Positions 19,945-27,585 of a DNA stretch of 64,000 nt are shown here, one piece after another. The notes under the pieces were generated by a model. It saw only the letters and a program-made list of their open reading frames with translations. It ran no database searches and was not told where the DNA came from. A program made the translations under genes and the position numbers. Numbering within the stretch: the first letter of the stretch is position 1; each line of letters starts with the position of its first letter. The stretch covers positions 310,001 to 374,000 of the forward strand of contig NZ_MLFK01000007.1 of NCBI RefSeq assembly GCF_001879205.1, given 5' to 3'. This DNA is from Flavobacterium johnsoniae (GTDB lineage Bacteria; Bacteroidota; Bacteroidia; Flavobacteriales; Flavobacteriaceae).

Positions 19945-20382
19945 CTAAACGTCAATTTCCTTAATAAATTCATCATACTCCAGATAAAACATTTCCAGAG
20001 CATGCATATTTTCGTTGAAAAAATCAAAAATAGCATCCCAGTTATTACGGTTACTGAAACCAATTCCTTGTTTTTCGACCCAGATTCTGCTGATGGTTTT
20101 ACCGCTTTCCAGAGTATAGTTTTTTTCGAAAACCAAATCTTTAATAAATTCTTCTTCCAGAATATTTTTTAAAGCTTCAATTTTTTCAAAATAAGCATAT
20201 CGCTTTTCATCGCTTCGGTGTTCAATATCAATTAAAACCTGAGCTTTCTTATTGTCTACAAAAAATTTAAAAGAGAAATCTTTTATTTTGGTGTCATAAA
20301 GAACCCATTTTCTAGGATACTTTTCTGCAAAAGCAACCCAAAATTCCCTTTTCATTCTTTGTGATTCTTCTCTGCTGTACAT
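19945..20382 (-). CDS. DUF4268 domain protein
   Basis: A 145-residue, charged, soluble protein rich in aromatic residues (REFWVAFAEKYPRKW near the start, EHRSDEKRYAYFEKIEALK in the middle). It matches the short DUF4268 family, found alone or as the C-terminal half of nuclease-like proteins. No catalytic motif is visible and there is no signal peptide. Function unknown. It is transcribed convergently with the FG-GAP gene and divergently from the NUDIX gene. Confidence 0.78.
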   Translation of the reverse strand: MYSREESQRMKREFWVAFAEKYPRKWVLYDTKIKDFSFKFFVDNKKAQVLIDIEHRSDEKRYAYFEKIEALKNILEEEFIKDLVFEKNYTLESGKTISRIWVEKQGIGFSNRNNWDAIFDFFNENMHALEMFYLEYDEFIKEIDV

Positions 20383-20472
20383 TTTTATGGCTTTGTTTTA
20401 GAAAACTTGTAGAACCGCATTTTCTAGAGTATATTTATATTTTATTTGAAAGTACAAAAATAAACTTTGAAT

Positions 20473-21123
20473 ATGGATTTTCAAGATTTTTTGCAATATG
20501 TTCCTAATTTAATTCCAGTTGAACTTCCGGCACAATCGGCTCATCTAAAAATGGCGCCAAAAGAACGTATTCAGGCGTTGAAAAATTTAGATATCGAAGC
20601 AAATAATCCGAGAATTGCTGCAGTAATGATGCTTTTGTATCCAAAGAATGGAAAAACGCATTTAGTTTTAATTGTTCGAAATGCTTACAACGGAGTACAT
20701 TCATCACAAATTGCTTTTCCGGGAGGGAAGTACGAAATAAGTGATGCTGATTATAAAGAAACCGCTTTACGCGAAACAAACGAAGAAATTGGCATTATTC
20801 CTGAAAAAATTGAAGTGATAAAACATTTCACACCAATGTATATTCCGCCAAGCAATTTTTTAGTTCATCCTTATTTGGGAATTGCAAAAGAAGAACTTTC
20901 ATTTTATCCGGATATTAGAGAAGTTGCCTCCATTATCGAGCTGCCATTATCTGTTTTTTTAAACGATGAAATAATCATCGAAGCCACATTGTCAACTTCT
21001 TATGCAAATAATGCTTTAGTTCCTGCATTCAATATTCAAAATCATATTGTTTGGGGAGCAACAGCAATGATTTTAAGTGAACTGCGAGATGTTTTAAAAT
21101 TTACTTTTGCAGAAAATTCGTAA
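20473..21123 (+). CDS. NUDIX hydrolase, CoA pyrophosphatase type
   Basis: 216 residues with a complete NUDIX box (GGKYEISDADYKETALRE followed by TNEEIGI), in which the REx2EE core binds Mg2+. The preceding HSSQIAFPGGK segment is the NuCoA signature (SxQxxFPGG) of CoA/acyl-CoA pyrophosphatases, which release 3',5'-ADP and phosphopantetheine. ATG 20473 is preferred over an in-frame TTG two codons earlier. Monocistronic; it ends 126 bases before the acyltransferase. Confidence 0.9.
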   Translation: MDFQDFLQYVPNLIPVELPAQSAHLKMAPKERIQALKNLDIEANNPRIAAVMMLLYPKNGKTHLVLIVRNAYNGVHSSQIAFPGGKYEISDADYKETALRETNEEIGIIPEKIEVIKHFTPMYIPPSNFLVHPYLGIAKEELSFYPDIREVASIIELPLSVFLNDEIIIEATLSTSYANNALVPAFNIQNHIVWGATAMILSELRDVLKFTFAENS

Positions 21124-21189
21124 CAGAGTAAAATTAACAATTTGATATTCATTGTAATAGTACTTTATACTGTAAATTGTATAAAACTA

Positions 21190-21218
21190 TTGCTAAAAGA
21201 ATAATTTTTGTATGTTTG
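21190..21218 (+). promoter_or_regulatory. Promoter of the acyltransferase gene
   Basis: TTG at 21190-21192, an 18-base spacer, then TATGTTTG at 21211-21218, a full match to TTG-N17-23-TAnnTTTG, 31 bases before the start. Confidence 0.75.
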
Positions 21219-21249
21219 CGATTTAACCTAAGAAACACAAAACAAAGCT

Positions 21250-22080
21250 ATGGGATTGTTTAAACGAAATCCTTTTGGACATATATTATTCATCAAGAAA
21301 TGGTTAATCCGTATTTTGGGAGCCATGACTCATAGAAGATATAGGGGGTTTAACGAATTGCAGATTGAAGGATCTGAAATTATTAAAACACTTCCGGACA
21401 CAAATGTTTTGTTTATATCCAATCATCAGACTTATTTTGCTGACGTTGTGGCTATGTTTCATGTGTTTAACGCAAGTTTAAGCGGACGTCAGGATACTAT
21501 TAAGAACATTGGTTATCTATGGCAGCCAAAGATGAATATTTATTATGTTGCTGCAAAAGAAACCATGCAGGCAGGATTATTACCTAGAATTTTAGCTTAC
21601 GTTGGGGCTATTACTGTAGAAAGAACCTGGCGCGCGAAGGGTGTTGACGTAACGGAAAAGCGCGAAGTAAACCCAAACGATACTGAAAACATTAGAATTG
21701 CACTTGAAGACGGCTGGGTAATTACTTTTCCGCAGGGAACTACAAAATCTTTTAAACCCGTACGTAAAGGAACAGCACATATTATCAAGCAGCATAAACC
21801 TATCGTAATTCCTATTGTAATTGATGGTTTTCGTCGTTCTTTTGACAAAAAAGGACTTCGTATGAAAAAGAAAAATATACTGCAGTCTTTCATTATCAAA
21901 GAACCTCTTGATATTGATTATGAAAATGATACTATCGAAGAAATTGTTGAAAAAGTTGAGTATGCTATCGAACAGCATCCGTCATTTTTAAAAGTTATTC
22001 CAGCCGAAGTAATTAAAGCCGAGGAAGAACTTAATGAAATGAGAAGATGGAGTTATAAGGCAACTGAAAATGAAAGTTAG
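21250..22080 (+). CDS. 1-acyl-sn-glycerol-3-phosphate acyltransferase-like (PlsC family)
   Basis: 276 residues of the PlsC/LPLAT fold. The catalytic block reads SNHQTYFADV, with five rather than the usual four residues between His and Asp (HX5D). Block III reads FPQGTTKS, a variant of FPEGTRS, and a later GFRRSFDKKG is the likely phosphate-binding region. Family members acylate lysophosphatidate or other lipids at the inner membrane. The HX5D spacing suggests a divergent branch whose acceptor may not be lysophosphatidate. It has its own promoter and is followed by a heptamer tandem repeat. Confidence 0.85.
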   Translation: MGLFKRNPFGHILFIKKWLIRILGAMTHRRYRGFNELQIEGSEIIKTLPDTNVLFISNHQTYFADVVAMFHVFNASLSGRQDTIKNIGYLWQPKMNIYYVAAKETMQAGLLPRILAYVGAITVERTWRAKGVDVTEKREVNPNDTENIRIALEDGWVITFPQGTTKSFKPVRKGTAHIIKQHKPIVIPIVIDGFRRSFDKKGLRMKKKNILQSFIIKEPLDIDYENDTIEEIVEKVEYAIEQHPSFLKVIPAEVIKAEEELNEMRRWSYKATENES

Positions 22081-22092
22081 AATTTGATTTTT

Positions 22093-22131
22093 GTTTCAGG
22101 TTTCAGGTTTCAGGTTTCAGGTTTCAGGTTT
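22093..22131 (+). repeat. GTTTCAG heptamer tandem repeat, five copies
   Basis: Five exact head-to-tail copies of GTTTCAG (22093-22127) plus a partial sixth, 12 bases after the acyltransferase stop and close to the convergent minus-strand gene end. Followed by CTTTGTCGCTTTGTTACTTTG, another low-complexity direct-repeat type. Confidence 0.95.
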
Positions 22132-22183
22132 AAAGTTGTTAGACACCTTTGTCGCTTTGTTACTTTGAGCCTTTGTCCCTCAA

Positions 22184-22816
22184 CTAAAAATTAATTTTCT
22201 TCAACTCCTTGTAGTTTACATATAATCTGCGTAACAAAGTTCCATACAGCAATCTGTAAAAACACCAAAACAATCCAAAGAATCCTAATATTACTAAGGT
22301 CAAAATACCTATAGTGGTAAACATTGCTTTTCCGTTAACAGCTAACTTTTCTCTTAAAAAAGCCATATCGGGATTGTATACAAAAGCGATAAAGAAGCTT
22401 AAAATAGATGTAACTACAATCATTGCCAAATTGTACCATACATAATACTGAACCGTTTTTCTGGTTCGTAAAATAGCGCTCATTAAAGATTTTGTGGCAA
22501 CCGTGGTTGAAATTGTGGTGTAGTTTTTATAAAAAATAAAAACAAAAACCAATCCCACTAGGTAGTTTAGGTAAGTTAAATATTCAAGCGTAACCACAAT
22601 TTCCGGATGATTTATTTTTCGTAAAACATCATCGGTATTTATAAATAAGTTTGAAAAAGTCCAAAACGAAATCTCCAAAATACTGATAATCAAAATCCAT
22701 TTTACAATTGAAGATGATTTTTTATGAATCATCTTGTAGATTTCTTTTTCAGAAATTTGTTCAAAAGAATCCGAGTTCTTTTTCCAGTCTTTTTTTAGTA
22801 AATCCAGTTCTTTCAT
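22184..22816 (-). CDS. Membrane protein encoded with the ECF sigma factor
   Basis: 210 residues. A charged cytoplasmic N-terminus of about 38 residues (LLKKDWKKNSDSFEQISEKEIYKMIHKK) is followed by four predicted transmembrane helices (about 39-60, 75-100, 125-150, 165-190) and a basic tail. It starts 8 bases after the sigma factor stop, so the two are one operon. The layout (short soluble N-terminus that could hold a sigma factor, then membrane) suggests an anti-sigma or signalling role. No zinc anti-sigma motif is present, so this remains inference. Confidence 0.7.
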   Translation of the reverse strand: MKELDLLKKDWKKNSDSFEQISEKEIYKMIHKKSSSIVKWILIISILEISFWTFSNLFINTDDVLRKINHPEIVVTLEYLTYLNYLVGLVFVFIFYKNYTTISTTVATKSLMSAILRTRKTVQYYVWYNLAMIVVTSILSFFIAFVYNPDMAFLREKLAVNGKAMFTTIGILTLVILGFFGLFWCFYRLLYGTLLRRLYVNYKELKKINF

Positions 22817-22824
22817 AATAATTT

Positions 22825-23319
22825 TTAAGGATTTAGTATTTTTTTAAGTTTCCCTTTAATTCTGTTCATTTTCACTCGCGCATTCACTTCGCTGATTCCT
22901 AAGGTTTCGGCTATTTCTTGATAATCTTTGTCTTCTAAATACATAAAAACTAATGCTTTTTCGATGTCATTAAGCTGGTAAACGGCCTTGTACATCAATT
23001 TAATCTGTTCTTCCTCTTCATAGTTGTAATCAACATCTTTTACAAAATGCTGATGACTTTCATAATCTACGGTCGATATGGTTCTTTTGGTTTTACGATA
23101 TAAGGTAATTGCGGTATTTAAAGCGACACGATAAGTCCAGGTCGAAAATTTACTGTCGCCTCTAAATTTTGGATACGCTTTCCAGAGCTGAATGGTGATT
23201 TCCTGAAACAAATCTTTATGTGCATCTTCGCCGGCAGTATATAATCTACAAATCTTGTGGATTATATTCTGATTTGCCTGCAGCTGCGCAACAAATGACT
23301 GTTCTAGATTTTCGCTCAT
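22825..23319 (-). CDS. ECF-type RNA polymerase sigma factor (sigma-70 family)
   Basis: 164 residues with region 2 (HKDLFQEITIQLWKAYPKF, FSTWTYRVALNTAI) and region 4 (YLEDKDYQEIAETLGISE followed by VNARVKMNRIKGKLKK, a helix-turn-helix that reads the -35). Regions 1 and 3 are absent, as in extracytoplasmic-function sigma factors. It is followed 8 bases later by a four-helix membrane protein gene, the likely regulator or partner. The signal and target promoters are not visible here. Confidence 0.93.
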   Translation of the reverse strand: MSENLEQSFVAQLQANQNIIHKICRLYTAGEDAHKDLFQEITIQLWKAYPKFRGDSKFSTWTYRVALNTAITLYRKTKRTISTVDYESHQHFVKDVDYNYEEEEQIKLMYKAVYQLNDIEKALVFMYLEDKDYQEIAETLGISEVNARVKMNRIKGKLKKILNP

Positions 23320-23426
23320 ATAAGTATTAGTAGTGTTGAAATCACTTTTGTTACAATTGAATTTGTTTTTTTAATCATTTAGTGCAAAATAAAAAGCATT
23401 TAGATCTGTGTAATTTGTGGCAAAAA

Positions 23427-24488
23427 CTATAATTCTCTTGTTTTGTAATAATTAATCATCAAATCGATAAACTTACTGTAGCTATCCATTCCATCTTTCT
23501 GATTGTTTGATTTTAGAAAATTATCATACAAAAAATGAAAACCTTCGTCTATAAAAGTGTCATACTTTTTCCAAAAATCCTGACTTTCCTTGTAATTCTT
23601 TAAAATTCCCGGATTTACTTCTTTTTTTAATTGATTAAAAAGTTTCTCGTTTTTATACTGCCAGATCCCCAGACAATAGCGTAAAACAAAACTATATCCA
23701 GAATATTGGTAATATAGATTTTCATTTTTAACAGAAGCCAAAACACCAATAAAGTTGCATTCACTTTCGCTTGCATAACCAATTTGATGTGCCATTTCAT
23801 GCGAAGTTGTAACTGGAAAATTATACATTGGCAATAAATCATTTATCTGCGCTTCATTGGTAAACGGATTTAAATACCCGCCAAATCCCATATAGGTTAA
23901 CGGAACACTGAATAGTGATTTTTTAACGCTTAATATTTCATATTCAAAGTAAGGATGCTCTTTTGCTAAATTATTATAGCCGTTTAAAATCATTTGAAAT
24001 GATTCCTTTTGGGAATAAGGAAAAACAATTTTTTCATTTTTATTCTTTGTGATGGCTAATTGAATTTCATTCGTTTTTAGAATTAATTTCTTTGTAAAAG
24101 CTAGTAAATCAGCATCTGTATATTCTCTTTTGATTTCCATCTTTTCAAAAAGGGGCTCGCGATAATAATTGAATGCCCAGAGAAAATGGAAAAAAAAGTA
24201 AAAGACTGAAACTTTTCCTAATATTTTTAGAAGATGATCTTTCCAGTCAGTTTTCCATGTTTTTCGGATTTTCCAAAACCATCCGATTATTGATAAAATT
24301 AAAAGAGCATAAATGCAATCACCTACAGAAAATGGAATTTTTCCTAAAAGCGTTCTTGAAAAGTGCGAAATTCTAACAAATAAATTGTTGCTGTAAAAGC
24401 CTTCAATAAAATCTGGAAAATATCTCAGGATTCTTAAAAAGATAATTTGAACTAAAAGAAATAAGGGAAGTATATATTTTCGAGTCAC
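23427..24488 (-). CDS. DUF3810 membrane protein with zinc-protease motif
   Basis: 353 residues. Three transmembrane helices lie in the first about 115 residues, then a soluble domain with TTSHEMAHQIGYASE, an HExxH zinc-peptidase motif with a downstream Glu. NLYYQYSGYSFVLRY follows, as in DUF3810 proteins. It probably acts as a membrane-bound metallopeptidase at the inner membrane. The first codon is GTG at 24488 (MTRKYILPLF); no ATG precedes the first helix. It stands alone, upstream of the sigma factor operon. Confidence 0.82.
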   Translation of the reverse strand: MTRKYILPLFLLVQIIFLRILRYFPDFIEGFYSNNLFVRISHFSRTLLGKIPFSVGDCIYALLILSIIGWFWKIRKTWKTDWKDHLLKILGKVSVFYFFFHFLWAFNYYREPLFEKMEIKREYTDADLLAFTKKLILKTNEIQLAITKNKNEKIVFPYSQKESFQMILNGYNNLAKEHPYFEYEILSVKKSLFSVPLTYMGFGGYLNPFTNEAQINDLLPMYNFPVTTSHEMAHQIGYASESECNFIGVLASVKNENLYYQYSGYSFVLRYCLGIWQYKNEKLFNQLKKEVNPGILKNYKESQDFWKKYDTFIDEGFHFLYDNFLKSNNQKDGMDSYSKFIDLMINYYKTREL

Positions 24489-24828
24489 GGTTTTACTTTT
24501 GGGTTAAAAATAATAATTAAAAGACTTGGTTAGTTTATTTTTCTAAAATAAAAGAATGACAATAGAAAAATATTATTAAATATTTTGTGCCAGGATGTGC
24601 CGATAGGTACATTTGATTGGCGAAAAAAAATATGAAGAGAGTTTAAGCGTTCCCATTGGAACGCCTGATCGGTTTTCTTACTCATTATATGATATCAATA
24701 TATAATTATATTCTCTTTTTCAATTTTGAGTTGATATAATTTGTACAGATTCGTAAATTCAAGGCGGAAAAAGAATTTAAACTTTGTAACTTTGAAGTTC
24801 TTAATTGTTAAACTTCAAACAAAATATA
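24489..24828. other. Divergent intergenic region with a GCGTTCC hairpin
   Basis: 340 bases between the DUF3810 gene (minus) and pepD (plus). GCGTTCC (24647-24653) and GGAACGC (24658-24664) form a perfect 7-bp stem with a 4-base loop; no T-tract follows, so it is not a standard terminator. The pepD -7 box is at 24787-24794. The rest is AT-rich without recognised content. Confidence 0.6.
24787..24794 (+). promoter_or_regulatory. Putative -7 element of pepD
   Basis: TAACTTTG fits TAnnTTTG, 34 bases before the start codon at 24829. No TTG at the -33 position. Confidence 0.5.
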
Positions 24829-26289
24829 ATGAGTCAGGAAATAAGAAATCTGGAGCCAAAAGCACTTTGGAATAAATTTGCAGATTTAAATGCCGTTCCG
24901 CGTCCGTCAAAGAAAGAAGAACGTGTGATCGAGTTTATGAAAAACTTTGGAAACAGCTTAGGTTTAGAAACTTTTGAAGACGAAATCCGAAATGTAATCA
25001 TTAGAAAACCGGCAACTCCAGGGATGGAAAATCGCAAACCAATCGTGATGCAGGGGCACCTTGATATGGTTCACCAAAAAAATGCCGATACTGTTTTTGA
25101 TTTCGATACACAAGGAATCGATATGTATGTTGATGGTGACTGGGTTCGTGCCCGAGGTACAACGCTTGGCGCTGACAATGGGTTAGGAGTGGCTACAATT
25201 ATGGCAATTTTGGAAAGTAAAGATATTCCGCATCCGGCAATTGAAGCTTTGTTTACAATCGATGAAGAGACTGGAATGACAGGAGCGTTAAACCTGAAAG
25301 GAGGAATTCTTCAAGGCCAGATTTTATTGAATTTGGATACTGAAGAAGATGATGAAATTGATATAGGATGCGCTGGAGGAATTGATGTTACAGCTACAAG
25401 AAGCTACAATGAAGAAGAAGTTCCGGAAAGCTCTGTAGGTTATACTATTACCGTAAAAGGTTTAAATGGAGGCCACTCAGGAATGGATATTCATAAAGGT
25501 TTAGGAAACGCAAATAAAATCATGAACCGTTTATTATTCGATGGTTTTGAAAACTTCGGATTACAGGTTTCTGAAATTAACGGAGGAAGTCTTAGAAATG
25601 CGATTCCGAGAGAAAGTGTTGCTAAAGTGATTATTTCTCAAATGTTTGACGAAGCTTATGTGTATGATATGCAGGAAATTATTACTGATATCAAAGCAGA
25701 ATATAAAACTACTGAGCCAAACTTATCAATAGAAATCGTAAAAACTGACCTGCCTGAGAAAATAATGGATTTGGGTGTTCAGGAGGGTATAATCAGAGCC
25801 ATTTATGCAGCTCATAACGGAGTATACAGAATGAGCGCTGATATGGCTGATTTGGTTGAAACTTCTAATAATATTGCGCGAGTTATTGTAAAAGACGGAG
25901 AGATATTAGTAGGATGTTTAACTCGTTCTTCTGTAGAATCTTCAAAATTTGATTTGGCAAATTCGCTGCGTTCTGCTTTTGAATTAGTGGGATGTGAAGT
26001 AGAACTTTCGGGCTCTTATCCAGGATGGACTCCAAATGTAAATTCTGAAATATTAGATACTTTGGTTGGAATATATGAGAAGCAAAACGGCGAAAAACCT
26101 AAAGTTGTAGCTTGTCACGCTGGTTTAGAATGTGGTATTTTAGGAACAAATTATCCCGATATGGATATGATTTCTTTTGGACCAACAATTCATGGCGCAC
26201 ACTCTCCAGACGAGAGAGCAAGTATTTCATCTGCTGAAAAATATTGGAAATTTGTTTTAGAAATTCTTTCGAATATACCAGTTAAATAG
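24829..26289 (+). CDS. pepD: Aminoacyl-histidine dipeptidase (PepD, M20 family)
   Basis: A 486-residue cytoplasmic metallodipeptidase (Xaa-His, including carnosine). Zinc-site motifs in order: GHLDMV (His, Asp), TTLGADNGLGVA (bridging Asp), TIDEETGMTGA (Glu general base and ligand), LNLDTEEDD, and a C-terminal HAGLECGI plus TIHGAHSPDE. The lid domain runs from about 210 to 390 (GGHSGMDIHKG). The start at ATG 24829 gives the standard N-terminus (LEPKALWNKFADL). The length is normal for the family. Confidence 0.95.
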   Translation: MSQEIRNLEPKALWNKFADLNAVPRPSKKEERVIEFMKNFGNSLGLETFEDEIRNVIIRKPATPGMENRKPIVMQGHLDMVHQKNADTVFDFDTQGIDMYVDGDWVRARGTTLGADNGLGVATIMAILESKDIPHPAIEALFTIDEETGMTGALNLKGGILQGQILLNLDTEEDDEIDIGCAGGIDVTATRSYNEEEVPESSVGYTITVKGLNGGHSGMDIHKGLGNANKIMNRLLFDGFENFGLQVSEINGGSLRNAIPRESVAKVIISQMFDEAYVYDMQEIITDIKAEYKTTEPNLSIEIVKTDLPEKIMDLGVQEGIIRAIYAAHNGVYRMSADMADLVETSNNIARVIVKDGEILVGCLTRSSVESSKFDLANSLRSAFELVGCEVELSGSYPGWTPNVNSEILDTLVGIYEKQNGEKPKVVACHAGLECGILGTNYPDMDMISFGPTIHGAHSPDERASISSAEKYWKFVLEILSNIPVK

Positions 26290-26305
26290 TTACAGTATTC
26301 AGTCG

Positions 26306-26358
26306 CAGTCTCAGTATTCAGTTTTAAAAACTGCAAACTGAGACTGTAAACTGAGACT
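26306..26358. repeat. CAGTCTCAGT inverted/direct repeat after pepD
   Basis: CAGTCTCAGTATTCAGTTTT pairs with a following AAAACTGCAAACTGAGACTG, and ACTGAGACTG occurs again just downstream. It lies between the pepD stop and the small lysine-rich gene. Confidence 0.75.
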
Positions 26359-26364
26359 GAAAAA

Positions 26365-26475
26365 CTAATCTCTCTTAGGAGCATTTTTCTTCTCTCTTTT
26401 CTCTTCTTTCTTTTCCTTAGCCGTTTTTAACGGTTCTTTTTTTGCTGTTTTTTTAGCATCTTGACCCTTTGCCAT
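26365..26475 (-). CDS. Small lysine-rich protein (36 residues)
   Basis: The minus strand reads ATG at 26475 to TAG at 26365 and encodes 36 residues beginning MAKGQDAKKTAKKEP and ending KREKKNAPKRD. Half of the residues are Lys or Arg. Small proteins starting MAKGQ with KK-rich repeats are, from memory, common in Bacteroidetes genomes. They look like ribosome- or nucleic-acid-associated basic peptides, but no function is established. It lies in the 3' region after pepD on the opposite strand and is preceded by a terminator for the upstream gene. Confidence 0.65.
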   Translation of the reverse strand: MAKGQDAKKTAKKEPLKTAKEKKEEKREKKNAPKRD

Positions 26476-26550
26476 AATATCTTGATTTTGTTTGTTTTAA
26501 TTTTTTTAATATAGTAAAGATATGTTTTTAAAATGCTAAAGGACATAAAA

Positions 26551-26578
26551 AAATCCCCAATTATTAAATTGAGGATTT
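26551..26578 (-). terminator. Terminator after the carboxypeptidase-regulatory-domain gene
   Basis: AAATCCCCAATT (26551-26562) and AATTGAGGATTT (26567-26578) form a stem with one mismatch. The A-run on its left gives a T-tract on the minus strand. Confidence 0.75.
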
Positions 26579-26603
26579 AGTGTTATTATGTAAGAGTAAA
26601 GTT

Positions 26604-27377
26604 TTAATTCCTTTTTAGTACTTTATATTGTTCGTAACAGCCGCTTATGGCATCTAAAATCTGTAAATCGTTTGCCGTTTGGATAAAGGCATCAGAGTAG
26701 TTACATCGATGCATTATTTCCGGAATTTCATCTTTGCTGATTCCTAAAAGAACTGCAATAGTTTCGCGGTCGTATTTTGTTTCTAAAAGATTTCTAATCG
26801 TATCATCTTTCTTCATGTCCTTGAGTTTTTTGAGCTCACGGCTATTTTTCCCAAAGAAATTATAAAGCATATCTGCCGGATTAAAAATGGACCCCAATAC
26901 TTTTCCAAAAGCATTTGGCGAATATTCACCCGCTTCATAACCTTGTGTAAGACCCGAAATACTGTAACGGTAATTTTCTTTTGTTGGAATTAACTTCGAA
27001 TCAATTTCCAGGTAGCCGGTTAAACTGAAAGGAGCAATAACTACTTCTTCAAGTGCAATGGCTTTTTCAGTAAGCTGAATTCGTGTTACTTTGTTTTTTA
27101 TCCAGTCATTTGTTACTCTGATTCTTAGAGATTGAAATCCTAAAAGAGAGAAATGAATTGTATCATTAGGCTGTACATCAATTTCAAAATATCCTTTTGC
27201 GTCAGATTTTGCACCGCGTACTTTGTTTGTGTTAATGATATTTACATTTGAAAGAGGTTGTTTACTATCATCGTTTATAATGTAACCTGAAACTCTTTGC
27301 GGGGTTGTTGATTCAACATCTTGCGCAAAACTAACGGCGGAGAATAGTAAAAAAAAGAAAACTGCGAAATATTTCAT
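26604..27377 (-). CDS. Exported protein with carboxypeptidase-D regulatory-like domain
   Basis: 257 residues with signal peptide (MKYFAVFFFLLFSAVSFAQ). Residues about 27-115 are a CarboxypepD_reg-like beta-sandwich (GYIINDDSKQPLSNVNIIN, KGYFEIDV, DTIHFSLLGFQS), the domain also found at the N-terminus of SusC/TonB-dependent receptors. The remaining 140 residues are polar and helical without a recognised domain and there is no beta-barrel. Probably a periplasmic or surface lipoprotein-like factor without lipobox. Function unknown. Confidence 0.8.
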   Translation of the reverse strand: MKYFAVFFFLLFSAVSFAQDVESTTPQRVSGYIINDDSKQPLSNVNIINTNKVRGAKSDAKGYFEIDVQPNDTIHFSLLGFQSLRIRVTNDWIKNKVTRIQLTEKAIALEEVVIAPFSLTGYLEIDSKLIPTKENYRYSISGLTQGYEAGEYSPNAFGKVLGSIFNPADMLYNFFGKNSRELKKLKDMKKDDTIRNLLETKYDRETIAVLLGISKDEIPEIMHRCNYSDAFIQTANDLQILDAISGCYEQYKVLKRN

Positions 27378-27526
27378 ATCCTGATTTAAAGCACTAAAAG
27401 TAGTAAATCGAGATTAAATATTTCCTAGTCTTGGAATATAATTATAAGAAAATTAACAAAGGCCGCGGTGTTGATTTTTAATAATTACAAAACTTATTCA
27501 TGGAGAGTAAGGTTCTTAATATAAAA

Positions 27527-27564
27527 AAATCCCAAATTCCAGACATAATTGGAATTTGGGATTT
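27527..27564 (-). terminator. Terminator after the DEAD-box helicase gene
   Basis: AAATCCCAAATTCCA (27527-27541) pairs perfectly with TGGAATTTGGGATTT (27550-27564), flanked by an A-run that gives a T-tract on the minus strand. The arm is close to that of the terminator at 58827-58880. Confidence 0.88.
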
Positions 27565-27585
27565 ATATTTTAAGATATTAATTTA

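Noticed and set aside
22093..22131. GTTTCAG tandem as a CRISPR array
   Set aside because: Units are 7 bases and contiguous, with no spacers, and no cas genes are present.
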